DNA from: Rhodospirillales bacterium
Lineage (GTDB): Bacteria; Pseudomonadota; Alphaproteobacteria; Acetobacterales; Acetobacteraceae
Length of the DNA stretch: 21,397 nt
Reading direction: 5' to 3'
NCBI GenBank assembly: GCA_018971905.1
Contig: JAGWZS010000010.1
Span: 1 to 21,397, forward strand
Every line of letters starts with the position of its first letter. Position 1 is the stretch's first letter. The translations under genes were made by a program, and so were the position numbers. A model generated the notes under the pieces. That model ran no database searches. It was not told where the DNA came from and saw only the letters and a list, made by a program, of their open reading frames with translations. Shown piece by piece: positions 7,114 to 14,501 of this stretch.

Positions 7114-7524
7114 TCATCCGTCGAGCCAGGAAATCAGCCGGTTTTCCGCGTGGTGTATGCGTAGATCGAGTGCCGGTGGCCTGGCATTGAGCAGGGTGGC
7201 GCCGTTTTTTGCCGCCAACTCCGCGATTTCATTCCAGCTTGGGCAGGGCGAAAGCACCAAGCCCTTAAGCCCTATGCTAAGCGCCTCCGCTGCCCGCCCG
7301 GGTGCCGTAGCGCAATCAAGCAAAGCCGGGCCACTGTAACCCGCAGCTGACAGCAGTGCGCGCCACCATAAGCAGCCCCATGAAAGTGCTGCGCCGGGGG
7401 GGGAAAGGAGCGTGGTGGGCCTGGCCTGGCCGAGAGCCAAGCGTGCCTCACCCAGCCCGTGAACGAGGACAGCTGGCGGCAGTGGATCAAAATTTAGCGA
7501 TTCAATGGTCAAGCTGCGCTTCAT
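7114..7524 (-). CDS. conserved-looking hypothetical protein
   Basis: A 136-residue protein of unknown function. The start ATG (7522-7524) has a TAAGG ribosome site about 6 bases upstream. The composition is Ala/Leu/Pro-rich with no signal peptide or long membrane helix. The middle reads 'TTLLSPPGAALSWGCLWWRALLSAAG', then 'ALLDCATAPGRAAEALSIGLKGLVL', which suggests an alternating alpha/beta fold. It is transcribed toward fba, 57 bp upstream of it, and divergently from the small gene at 7564 with 39 bp between starts. I see no catalytic motif and do not assign a role. Confidence 0.65.
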   Translation of the reverse strand: MKRSLTIESLNFDPLPPAVLVHGLGEARLALGQARPTTLLSPPGAALSWGCLWWRALLSAAGYSGPALLDCATAPGRAAEALSIGLKGLVLSPCPSWNEIAELAAKNGATLLNARPPALDLRIHHAENRLISWLDG

Positions 7525-7563
7525 CCTTGACCTTACATACTAGGGTCGGGTTGAATAATCAGC

Positions 7564-7767
7564 ATGGCCGAGTCGGAATCTGAAGACGAAATTTTGGATC
7601 GTATCGAGGAGGCGCTTCGCAAAATTGCTGGCGTGTCCAAAAATATCAAATTGCCGGGCGGACAAGATGAAGCGCTTGACCGTAAGGCGCTTTCAGCGGC
7701 ACTGGACAAGGTAATTTTCAGGCTTAGAGAAGCTCTGGACCCTCCCCAGGTACCACCAACGGAGTAA
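7564..7767 (+). CDS. small acidic protein upstream of zapA
   Basis: A 67-residue acidic protein of unknown function. The first half ('EDEILDRIEEALRKIAGVS') and second half ('ALSAALDKVIFRLREALD') are amphipathic helices with heptad-like hydrophobic spacing, joined by a short Gly/Lys linker and ending in a Pro-rich tail. That would suit a small coiled-coil partner. It ends 4 bp before zapA, so the two are almost certainly co-transcribed. Small helical proteins of this kind commonly precede zapA in alphaproteobacteria. A link to cell division is inferred only from position. Confidence 0.78.
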   Translation: MAESESEDEILDRIEEALRKIAGVSKNIKLPGGQDEALDRKALSAALDKVIFRLREALDPPQVPPTE

Positions 7768-7771
7768 GGCC

Positions 7772-8104
7772 ATGGCGCAGGTTACAATTCGCATCAATGG
7801 CTATGCCTATACTGTCGGTTGTGAAGATGGGCAGGAAGAACATTTGGCCAAGATGGCTGCCGAGATCGAGCAGCGCATTGCCAGCATTAAAGCGATTGGC
7901 GGGCAATCTGGCGAGGCACGGTTGCTGATGCTAGCGGCGCTTCTTTTGGCCGATGAGCTATATGACCTCAAATCCCACGAAACAGGCGTGGCCGCGCAAA
8001 CGCCACAGCATGAGGGTGGAAAGACGAGCGGCGAGCGCCGGGCCAGGTTACGGCGGGTGGCGGCGCGGGCGGAAGAAATCGCCTCAGATCTCTTGGATAT
8101 CTGA
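7772..8104 (+). CDS. zapA: Cell division protein ZapA
   Basis: A 110-residue ZapA. ZapA binds FtsZ in the cytoplasm and cross-links its filaments at the division ring. The N-terminal strand-rich part 'MAQVTIRINGYAYTVGCEDGQEEHLAKMAAEIEQRI' is the family hallmark (beta hairpin with 'Y.v.c.dgqE..l..lA'). 'EARLLMLAALLLADELYDLK' is the long coiled-coil helix. The C-terminal 40 residues are charged and low in conservation. The start has GTAAGG 5 bases upstream. A 6S RNA follows, the known alphaproteobacterial arrangement, which supports both calls. Confidence 0.93.
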   Translation: MAQVTIRINGYAYTVGCEDGQEEHLAKMAAEIEQRIASIKAIGGQSGEARLLMLAALLLADELYDLKSHETGVAAQTPQHEGGKTSGERRARLRRVAARAEEIASDLLDI

Positions 8105-8134
8105 CGCGGCTTCAGAGCATTTGTCGGCAAAAGA

Positions 8135-8163
8135 TTGCGGCGCGAGTTTATCCGGCCTACAAG
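8135..8163 (+). promoter_or_regulatory. possible sigma-70-type promoter of the 6S RNA
   Basis: TTGCGG (8135-8140), a 17-base spacer, then TACAAG (8158-8163) place a start site about 7 bases on, at 8170-8171. That is exactly where the 5' arm of the 6S closing stem begins. The elements are imperfect, so the spacing match is the main support. Confidence 0.42.
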
Positions 8164-8170
8164 CCATTAA

Positions 8171-8322
8171 GGAGCTGCCCGGTGCGTCAGGCAAGTCATC
8201 CCCTGGGCCGTTAAGCACTTCCCTTGGGGGCTGGCTCTGCTCAGACTCTGGTCTGGGTAACTGGTGCCCACCTGCACAGCAGGCCTTGGGAGGATGCAAA
8301 CGCCAACGGCCAGGGTGGCTCC
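8171..8322 (+). ncRNA. ssrS: 6S RNA
   Basis: 6S RNA mimics an open promoter and binds the housekeeping sigma-70 RNA polymerase, damping transcription in slow growth. The region after zapA holds no gene but has the right size (about 150 nt) and pairing. GGAGC at 8171-8175 pairs with GCTCC at 8318-8322 to close the structure, and the adjoining CCC/GGG blocks extend the stem. On the 5' side, 'GTCATCCCCTGGGCCGTTA' strongly resembles the corresponding E. coli 6S segment (AGTCCCCTGAGCCGATA). The 3' side has the matching purine/CAA-rich bubble strand. Placement directly after zapA is typical. Ends are estimated by pairing. An SRP RNA was considered and lacks its conserved tetraloop domain. Confidence 0.8.
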
Positions 8323-8435
8323 ACTGAATTATTTTGGACTGAACCGATGTAAAAACAACGTGTTTGGTGCTATTTGGGCATGGTTTTATTGACCGTTGGG
8401 CTGCATCCTGGCATCTTTGCAAGCTGGGGGGCAGC

Positions 8436-8762
8436 ATGACACGCTCAGAATTGATCGCTGGATTGGCGGAGGACAACCCGCATCTTACCATGTCGGACGT
8501 GGAGAAAATTGTCTCCGCGCTTTTTGATGAAATGACATCTGCTCTTGCACGTGGTGAGCGGGTAGAATTGCGCGGCTTTGGCGCTTTTACGGTGAAGCGG
8601 CGGCAGGCGCGTTCCGGCCGTAATCCTCGCACGGGGGAAGCCGTTGAAGTTGCACAAAAATCTGTTCCATTTTTCAAGGCAGGCAAAGAGCTGCGAGAAC
8701 GGATCAACAAACCGACCGTTGCCCCGGTTGTGGCAAAGAAAAACGGTGGAGCAAAAAGCTGA
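8436..8762 (+). CDS. ihfB: Integration host factor beta subunit / HU-family protein
   Basis: A 108-residue DNA-bending protein of the HU/IHF family. It opens '[26 protein letters not shown]', the IhfB-type helix pair. '[31 protein letters not shown]' is the beta arm, with the intercalating 'GRNPRTGE' proline motif. The short tail '[12 protein letters not shown]' is Lys/Ala-rich. An in-frame ATG lies 24 codons upstream (8364), but the upstream residues do not look like the family and overlap the 6S RNA leader region. GGGGG at 8425-8431 supports 8436. IHF works as a heterodimer with IhfA, which is not in this window. lapA follows within about 15 bp. Confidence 0.93.
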   Translation: MTRSELIAGLAEDNPHLTMSDVEKIVSALFDEMTSALARGERVELRGFGAFTVKRRQARSGRNPRTGEAVEVAQKSVPFFKAGKELRERINKPTVAPVVAKKNGGAKS

Positions 8763-8776
8763 AAACTATCAATTTT

Positions 8777-9058
8777 TTGATTGGTTTCCTGATCGTTCTC
8801 GTACTGGTTGTATTCGTTCTGTCGAACCGGGTGCCAGTACTGATAGGGTTTTGGCCATTTGGTACGGCTTCCGCTTGGCTTGGCCCGATTGTTATTGGCG
8901 CGCTGGCTTTAGGGTTTTTTATTGGGTTGCTGGTTGGGGTACCAAAGCAATTTCATTGGCGCCGGCGTGCTCGCACAGCAGAAAAGCATTTGGCTGAGTT
9001 GTGTGTGCCGCCGGGCAATATTCAGCCGAGCGCTGCCCAGCCTGCCGTTTTAAAATGA
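8777..9058 (+). CDS. LapA-family (DUF1049) inner membrane protein
   Basis: A 93-residue membrane protein. Residues 1-20 ('MIGFLIVLVLVVFVLSNRVP') are the first helix followed by the SNR turn typical of LapA/DUF1049, and residues about 32-52 ('GPIVIGALALGFFIGLLVG') are the second helix. A basic segment 'PKQFHWRRRARTAEKHL' then lies in the cytoplasm. In E. coli the homologue LapA, with LapB, takes part in control of lipopolysaccharide synthesis, but small DUF1049 proteins elsewhere have unproven roles. The start is unclear: only TTG at 8777 is in frame, without a good ribosome site, and a CTG at 8759 overlapping the ihfB stop is an alternative. It lies between ihfB and pyrF, a common alphaproteobacterial order. 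Confidence 0.82.
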   Translation: MIGFLIVLVLVVFVLSNRVPVLIGFWPFGTASAWLGPIVIGALALGFFIGLLVGVPKQFHWRRRARTAEKHLAELCVPPGNIQPSAAQPAVLK

Positions 9059-9068
9059 GTTTTGCGTG

Positions 9069-9755
9069 ATGAAGAGGCTGATTGCGGCGATTGATACGCA
9101 GGATCTTTTGCGCGCGCGGGATATGGTGAGCGCTGTTGCGCCGTATTGTGGTCTGGTAAAGCTAGGGCTGGAGTTTTTTCTGCGCAATGGGCCAGATGGT
9201 TTTCGGGCGGTTGCGCAGGGCTCGGATGTGTTTCTTGATCTCAAGCTATTCGACATTCCCAATACTGTCGCGGGAGCGGTTCGGTCTCTTCTGCCATTGG
9301 CGCCTAAGATGCTGACTGTTCATGCCAATGGAGGCAGCAACATGATCGCGGCTGCGGCCGAGGCGGCAGCACAGGCAAAGCAGAACCGTCCGAAGATTTT
9401 GGCGGTAACCGTGCTGACAAGTTTTGACGAAGCAGGGCTGGCGGAGACGGGTGTTTCTGAGGGTACGACGCAGCAGGTGTTACGCTTGGCACGGCTGGCG
9501 TTGGGTGCAGGGGTGGATGGCTTGGTTTGCTCGGCGCATGAGATTGCCATTTTGCGCGATGCTTTTGGCGAAAAGCCGCTGCTGGTGGTGCCTGGTATAC
9601 GCCCGGCGGGTGCAGCGCTTGGCGACCAGGCGCGCGTGATGACGCCTGAGCAGGCCGTGGCCGCTGGCGCAGACTATATTGTGGTAGGCCGACCCATAAC
9701 TGGTACAGCGAATCCAGCGGAAGCCGCTGCTGCGATTGCCAATGCGATTAGATAA
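9069..9755 (+). CDS. pyrF: Orotidine 5'-phosphate decarboxylase
   Basis: A 228-residue class I OMP decarboxylase (TIM barrel), the last step of UMP synthesis. The catalytic charge network DxKxxD is visible in 'FLDLKLFDIPNTV' (about residues 58-70). The N-terminal 'RLIAAIDTQDL' carries the first active-site Asp, and 'LVVPGIRPAG' plus 'DYIVVGRPITGTANP' are the phosphate-binding loops near the end. GTG at 9066 or ATG at 9069 could start it; I prefer ATG. It begins 10 bp after lapA and its stop overlaps the trpF start region (TAAATG), so ihfB-lapA-pyrF-trpF look like one transcript. Confidence 0.96.
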   Translation: MKRLIAAIDTQDLLRARDMVSAVAPYCGLVKLGLEFFLRNGPDGFRAVAQGSDVFLDLKLFDIPNTVAGAVRSLLPLAPKMLTVHANGGSNMIAAAAEAAAQAKQNRPKILAVTVLTSFDEAGLAETGVSEGTTQQVLRLARLALGAGVDGLVCSAHEIAILRDAFGEKPLLVVPGIRPAGAALGDQARVMTPEQAVAAGADYIVVGRPITGTANPAEAAAAIANAIR

Positions 9756-10400
9756 ATGAGTCTGGTAAAAATTTGCGGCATAAACAGCGCCGAGGCGTTC
9801 GATACAGCGGTGGAGGTAGGCGCTGATTTTATTGGCTTTGTTTTCTTCCCGGCTTCGCCGCGCTTTGTAACGGGAATTGAGGCAAAGCTGATTTCGGAGC
9901 GCCATGCGGGCGGACCAAAACGTGTTGGGTTGTTTGTTGACCCGCAATTAGACGAAATCGACGATATTTTGCAGAACGTCTCTCTGGATATTTTGCAAAT
10001 ATACGGCGCAGCCAATCATATTGGCGCATTCAGAGACCGGTTTGGAAGGCCGGTGTGGCGCCAGCTTGGCGCCGAGACAGAGGCTGATTTTCCGTTACAT
10101 GATGAGGTTTCCGACGGCTTTGTTGTGGAAGCCAAGCCGCCAAAGGGTGCGGCGCGCCCTGGCGGAAATGCTGCACAGGCGGATTGGGATTTGCTCTCCC
10201 GTTTCCACCCCCATAAGCCTTGGCTGCTGGCGGGTGGATTGACCCCGGACAACGTGGCGGAAGGGCTGCGGCGGACAGGAGCGCCGGGGGCTGACGTGTC
10301 CTCCGGCGTGGAAAGTGCGCCGGGCCGGAAAGACCCGGCGCTGATTAAAGCTTTCGTTGCGGCGGTTAGAGCGGGCGGGTTCAGTTCACGTATTTCTTAA
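9756..10400 (+). CDS. trpF: Phosphoribosylanthranilate isomerase
   Basis: A 214-residue TIM-barrel isomerase of tryptophan synthesis, converting phosphoribosylanthranilate to CdRP. 'VKICGINSAEAF' at the start carries the catalytic Cys; 'FIGFVFFPASPRFV' and 'KRVGLFVDP' are the next two conserved strands. 'LLAGGLTPDNV' and 'GADVSSGVESAPGRKD' form the phosphate site. It starts right after the pyrF stop. The C-terminus extends about 8 residues past the usual end and overlaps the convergent SGNH hydrolase gene by 20 bp. trpB and trpA, its frequent downstream partners, are absent here. Confidence 0.95.
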   Translation: MSLVKICGINSAEAFDTAVEVGADFIGFVFFPASPRFVTGIEAKLISERHAGGPKRVGLFVDPQLDEIDDILQNVSLDILQIYGAANHIGAFRDRFGRPVWRQLGAETEADFPLHDEVSDGFVVEAKPPKGAARPGGNAAQADWDLLSRFHPHKPWLLAGGLTPDNVAEGLRRTGAPGADVSSGVESAPGRKDPALIKAFVAAVRAGGFSSRIS

Positions 10401-11130
10401 CGTAAGGCAGTATGGCACGGGCAATGCGGGTCATGCCCTCACGGTCAGGATGCAAGGCCGGTTCCGGCGGCATCAGCCTTGGGTCGACGTAGAGGCTGGG
10501 ATCAACCCGCCCATCCTTCATGAATAATGCGCTGAGATCGATATAAGTGACATTTTGGCTGTGGGTATAAACCTTGGCCAGGGCGGTGTTGGTGGTCAGG
10601 GTTTGTGTATCCACCCAGGGGCTGCGGATCGATGGCAGTACGCCAAGAAGCAGAATATGGGCTTTGGGAAGACGGTTGTGAGTACCAGTGACCACAGCTT
10701 CGATTCCCGGCACGGTCATGGCCGTATCCCAATGCACGCGGCCGAAATTGTTTGCGCCGATTAAAATAATCACGAGTTTCGGGTGCAAGCCGGCCACTTG
10801 CCCATGATCCAATCGCCAGATCAGGCTGGCCGTGGTGTCGCCGATAAACCCAAAGTCCAGCGCACCATAAGGCGCATAATATTTATTCCAAACGGGCTTT
10901 ATGTCGTCATAGCCATGGCCGCCTTGGCGTTGCCAATAATAGGTAATTGAATCACCAAGCCAGACGATTTTGGCATCGGGCTGTCTGGCTTTTTCGGCGA
11001 AGGTTGTATGCCAGCGTGCGTTCCACCAGGGCAGGTCGGTGCGGCCGATTGGTGCCTCAGCCAAGTTGATTTTTGCCAGAGCTGCGGCCGGAATGAGAAA
11101 GGCGGCGGCTATCCAGAGCAGACGTTTCAT
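10381..11130 (-). CDS. exported SGNH/GDSL-family hydrolase
   Basis: A 249-residue secreted or periplasmic esterase-like protein of the SGNH superfamily. The start at 11130 gives a clean Sec signal peptide ('MKRLLWIAAAFLIPAAALA', cleavage after AxA near residue 19). Block I is 'WLGDSIT' with the nucleophile Ser61; 'FIGDTTAS' supplies the block II Gly; 'IGANN' (124-128) is block III with the oxyanion Asn; His227 lies in 'PALHP' (block V). The Asp normally three residues before that His is Pro224 here. The start codon overlaps the uppP stop as ATGA, so translation is coupled to undecaprenyl-pyrophosphate phosphatase. A role on cell-envelope glycan or lipid acyl groups is inferred from that context. 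Substrate unknown. Confidence 0.88.
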   Translation of the reverse strand: MKRLLWIAAAFLIPAAALAKINLAEAPIGRTDLPWWNARWHTTFAEKARQPDAKIVWLGDSITYYWQRQGGHGYDDIKPVWNKYYAPYGALDFGFIGDTTASLIWRLDHGQVAGLHPKLVIILIGANNFGRVHWDTAMTVPGIEAVVTGTHNRLPKAHILLLGVLPSIRSPWVDTQTLTTNTALAKVYTHSQNVTYIDLSALFMKDGRVDPSLYVDPRLMPPEPALHPDREGMTRIARAILPYVKKYVN

Positions 11131-11960
11131 AGCCCAACCAACAACAGCAGAAAGGCGCCAGCCCCGGCTATGGCGCAATAAAGGGCAAAGGGCTTAAGCG
11201 CCCAATCGTCATGTTCCTTGAAGTACCGCATTAGAAATGCGGTGCTGGCATATGCGACGATTCCTGACGTGATTGCCGCAATCACGGATGCGCCAAACAG
11301 GGCGTGCAGTTGATGCTGGTGTAAGAGCTTTGGAACTTCCGCAACACCCGCGGCAACAATTACCGGCGTACCCATTAGGAAGGAAAATTTCGCCGCGCCG
11401 GCATGTGAAACGCCGCGTTTAAGGCCGCCAACAATGGCGGCGCCGGAGCGTGAAATGCCGGGCAAAAACGCCAGGCACTGGAATAATCCGATGATCAGCG
11501 CATCCAGATAAGAAATGTTGCCCTGGCGCAGGTGGCGGCTGCGTAAACGCTCGCCCAGCAACAACAAGCCAGCATTGGCAATAAGAAATACACAAGCGAC
11601 GAGGGGGCTGCCGAAGAGATGTGCGATTGGCTTTTTAAACAATCCCCCAATAACCACCGCGGGAAGAGTAGCGACGACCAGTTTACCTAATAACCCCCGG
11701 GCTGCCGCATTTTCTTCGGCGTAACCTAACCCAAGCAGGCCACGCGCCATTACCAGCCATTCAACGTAGAAATACGCAATTAGCCCGGTGGCTGTGCCAA
11801 GGTGCAGCATAACAAGAAAGGGCAGAAAGCCAGGAGCGCTTTGGTCTATTCCCCAATGCAACAGCGCGGGAACAATAACCGCATGACCGAGCGAGCTGAC
11901 GGGGAACAGCTCTGTCGCCCCCTGAAGGGCGGCGAAGAGAACGGCATGCATCAAGTCCAT
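11127..11960 (-). CDS. uppP: Undecaprenyl-diphosphatase UppP (BacA)
   Basis: A 277-residue polytopic membrane phosphatase that recycles undecaprenyl pyrophosphate to the monophosphate carrier for peptidoglycan and other envelope polymers; overexpression gives bacitracin resistance. The two signature motifs are present: 'QGATELFPVSSLGH' (residues 13-26) with catalytic Glu and Ser/His, and 'PGISRSGAAIVGGL' (167-180) with the essential Arg171. About seven to eight hydrophobic segments are visible. The ribosome site AAAGGAG (11966-11972) at 5-base spacing is among the strongest in the window. Its stop overlaps the SGNH hydrolase start (ATGA). It is divergent from the MFS gene at 12048. Confidence 0.96.
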   Translation of the reverse strand: MDLMHAVLFAALQGATELFPVSSLGHAVIVPALLHWGIDQSAPGFLPFLVMLHLGTATGLIAYFYVEWLVMARGLLGLGYAEENAAARGLLGKLVVATLPAVVIGGLFKKPIAHLFGSPLVACVFLIANAGLLLLGERLRSRHLRQGNISYLDALIIGLFQCLAFLPGISRSGAAIVGGLKRGVSHAGAAKFSFLMGTPVIVAAGVAEVPKLLHQHQLHALFGASVIAAITSGIVAYASTAFLMRYFKEHDDWALKPFALYCAIAGAGAFLLLLVGL

Positions 11961-12047
11961 AAAATCTCCTTTCGGCTATGGCGTGGAGCCGAGTCCCGCC
12001 CTACCTGCTGCATTGCAGAAATCTCGTCCGCCGTTAAGTCAAAGGTC

Positions 12048-13235
12048 ATGCCTAACGTGTCTGATTCTTATTCCCACGCCGCACCTTCCCGCCAGATAGT
12101 CGGGCTGCTTGCGGCCTCCTGCGGTATTGTGGTCGCCAATATCTATTATTCACAGCCGCTGGTGGGGCTGATTGGCCGGGCTTTGGGTATGCAGCCAAGA
12201 GCAGAAAGCCTGATTGTAAGCCTTACGCAGCTTGGCTATGCAACAGGGTTAGTGTTTCTGGTCCCGCTGGGGGATCTGGTGGAAAATCGCCGCTTGGTAG
12301 TGGTAACCGTAGCTGCCGCGACTTTGCCGCTCCTGCTTGCGGGATTTGCGTGGGATGGGCCGGTGATGTTGGTGGTCTCTGTGCTGATTGGCCTCACCTC
12401 GGTGGCGGTTCAGATGCTTATTCCTATCGCGGCGCATTTAACCCCACAGGCATCACGTGGTCGGGTCGTCGGGCTTGTGACGAGCGGATTACTCTTCGGA
12501 ATTTTGTTTTCACGCCCGATTGCTTCAGGAATAGCGGCCTTCACCTCCTGGCGTCTGGTTTTCTTTATATCCGCTGTGTTAATGGCGGGGCTGGCTTTCC
12601 TCTTGCATCGGGCTCTCCCCTACCGGGAGCCCGAGGCCAGTCATCACTATGCGGCGTTGCTTGCTTCTTTATTCAGCTTGCCGGTGCGCTTTCCTATTTT
12701 AAGGCAAAGAGCGATTTACCAAGCGGCCGCTTTCTCGGGTTTTTCTCTATTCTGGACCGGCATTCCGCTTTTTCTGATGCATGAATTTGGCTTTACCCAA
12801 CGTGGTATCGCTCTGTTTGCCTTGGCTGGCGCCGCCGGAGCGTTTTCGGCTCCCGTGGCGGGGCATCTTGCTGACCGTGGTTTTACTGCTGCTGGAACAT
12901 TTTCCTCTTTGGTTGGGATAATGGTGGCTTTCGTGATTGCTGCAGCGGGTGCGGCTTTTCATTCCGTGCTTGTGTTGGTGCTCGCGGCGATTGTGCTAGA
13001 CGCGGCGGTGCAGACAAGCTTGGTGCTGGGACAGCGTTCCATATATGTCTTGGCACCAGAGTTGCGCTCGCGCATGAATGGCATCTTCATGGCCATGTTT
13101 TTTCTTGGAGGTGCGGCCGGCTCTGCCGCCACCGGGCCATTGCTGGCCAATGGTAGCTGGATGGAGCTTTGCATGGCAGGTGGTTTGCCCCCCTTATTTG
13201 CCCTGGTCTACTTCTGCTTTTCGGCCTTTCGATGA
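12048..13235 (+). CDS. MFS transporter (drug/metabolite efflux type)
   Basis: A 395-residue major facilitator protein with about twelve hydrophobic segments. 'GIVVANIYYSQPLVGLIG' in the first helix is the wording of a common bacterial efflux subfamily. 'PLGDLVENRRLVV' is MFS motif A between helices 2 and 3, and a degenerate copy, 'VAGHLADRGFTAAG', sits between helices 8 and 9. The frame is open 82 codons further upstream, but that part overlaps uppP on the other strand. ATG 12048 has AAAGG just upstream and begins where the family does. The stop overlaps the ArsB-like gene start as ATGA. Substrate unknown. Confidence 0.9.
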   Translation: MPNVSDSYSHAAPSRQIVGLLAASCGIVVANIYYSQPLVGLIGRALGMQPRAESLIVSLTQLGYATGLVFLVPLGDLVENRRLVVVTVAAATLPLLLAGFAWDGPVMLVVSVLIGLTSVAVQMLIPIAAHLTPQASRGRVVGLVTSGLLFGILFSRPIASGIAAFTSWRLVFFISAVLMAGLAFLLHRALPYREPEASHHYAALLASLFSLPVRFPILRQRAIYQAAAFSGFSLFWTGIPLFLMHEFGFTQRGIALFALAGAAGAFSAPVAGHLADRGFTAAGTFSSLVGIMVAFVIAAAGAAFHSVLVLVLAAIVLDAAVQTSLVLGQRSIYVLAPELRSRMNGIFMAMFFLGGAAGSAATGPLLANGSWMELCMAGGLPPLFALVYFCFSAFR

Positions 13236-14452
13236 CTCAGGCTGCGGTTCTGCTGGTGATCGCCGCCAGCCTGGCTTCCATGATGGTGCGGCCATTTGGC
13301 GTGTCGGAAGCTGTGCCCGTTCTTGTTGGTGCCGCCTTGTTGGTGGTGTTTGGCGTTTTAACCCCATTTGCTGCTGTGCAGGCTGTGGGTCAGGGCGTGG
13401 AAGTTTATTTTTTCCTCATAGGTATGATGTTGCTGGCGGAGCTTGCGCTGCTGCAGGGCGTATTTGCGTGGGCGGCAGCCCGCTTGTTGCAAATGGCGCA
13501 GGGCTCTGCAGTGAAGCTATTTGCGCTGATTTATGCTCTGGCGGTGATAATCACCGTTTTGCTCTCTAATGATGCGACTGCGGTAGTATTCACGCCCGCT
13601 GTTGCCGCCATTGCAGCTGCGGCAAAGATTGCAGAGCCGTTACCCTACTTGTTGATTTGCGCTTTCGTGGCGAACGCCGCTTCGTTTGTTCTGCCCATTT
13701 CAAATCCGGCGAACCTTGTACTGTTCGGCCATGAAATGCCGCGCCTGGATGTCTGGTTCAAATTATTTGGCTTAGCTTCGGTGCTCTCCATCATGGTAAC
13801 GTATGTCATGCTCTGGCTGACTCAGCGCCGCGTGGTCTGCGGTACGGTAGAACTGCCGAAAACGATGCCTGAGTTGACACAAGGTGGACGCTGGACCTTG
13901 GCCGGATTGAGCGGGACAGCGGTTATACTTGTTCTGGCGGCGTGGTTTGGCTGGCCGCTGGGTGTGGTAACCTTTGGATTGGCGGTTGGTTGCCTTGGGT
14001 TGGTATGGCTTTTGGGCGGGCAGCACCCTCGGCCTGTATTATTGGGGGTTTCCTGGAGCATATTGCCCCTGGTAGCAGGGCTTTTCATCATGGTTGGCGC
14101 GCTGGATTCCATTGGTGTCATGAGCAAAGCCAAGAGCTTTACTCATGAAGAGTTGCTGCCAATTGGGGCTGGGGTAGCTCTTCTGACAAATGTGGCGAAT
14201 AACCTGCCTATAGGGCTGCTCGCGTCTCATTTATTTCCGGGGGGTGCGTTAGTGCGGAGAGCCGTGGCTTTAATTGGCGTGGATCTTGGCCCAAATTTAT
14301 CCGTTACAGGCTCTTTAGCCACCATTCTTTGGATGAATGCCCTTCGTCGGCAGGGGCTTTCAATGAGCGGATGGCGCTTTTTGGGACTGGGGATGGTTTT
14401 AATGCCGCCTGCATTGCTGGTTGCCATCGGGGGCTTATGGCTAATTAATTAA
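13232..14452 (+). CDS. ArsB/NhaD-type ion permease (probable arsenite or anion efflux)
   Basis: A 406-residue membrane protein of the ion transporter superfamily, with about eleven hydrophobic segments. ArsB-like marks are 'VLLSNDATAVVFTPAV' (after the third to fourth helix), 'LPISNPANLVLFG' (re-entrant loop), and in the second half 'LTNVANNLPIGLLASHLF' and 'GVDLGPNLSVTGSLATILW'. These two inverted-repeat halves are typical of ArsB, which extrudes arsenite or antimonite. No arsC, arsR or arsA lies next to it, so another anion is possible. The start ATG overlaps the MFS stop (ATGA), indicating translational coupling. An upstream ATG at 13169 is inside the MFS gene and less likely. Confidence 0.87.
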   Translation: MTQAAVLLVIAASLASMMVRPFGVSEAVPVLVGAALLVVFGVLTPFAAVQAVGQGVEVYFFLIGMMLLAELALLQGVFAWAAARLLQMAQGSAVKLFALIYALAVIITVLLSNDATAVVFTPAVAAIAAAAKIAEPLPYLLICAFVANAASFVLPISNPANLVLFGHEMPRLDVWFKLFGLASVLSIMVTYVMLWLTQRRVVCGTVELPKTMPELTQGGRWTLAGLSGTAVILVLAAWFGWPLGVVTFGLAVGCLGLVWLLGGQHPRPVLLGVSWSILPLVAGLFIMVGALDSIGVMSKAKSFTHEELLPIGAGVALLTNVANNLPIGLLASHLFPGGALVRRAVALIGVDLGPNLSVTGSLATILWMNALRRQGLSMSGWRFLGLGMVLMPPALLVAIGGLWLIN

Positions 14453-14501
14453 ATCTGTGGAAAGTTAAAAAGGGGCCGCTTTTAACACACGGGGTAGGGC
14501 G

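Noticed and set aside
8150..8330. Bacterial SRP RNA (4.5S) as an alternative to 6S RNA
   Set aside because: The conserved SRP tetraloop and asymmetric loop are not seen. Length, pairing and zapA context fit 6S RNA better.
12350..12784. 144-codon alternative plus-strand frame inside the MFS gene
   Set aside because: Overlapping frame; the MFS frame has motif A and continuous membrane helices.
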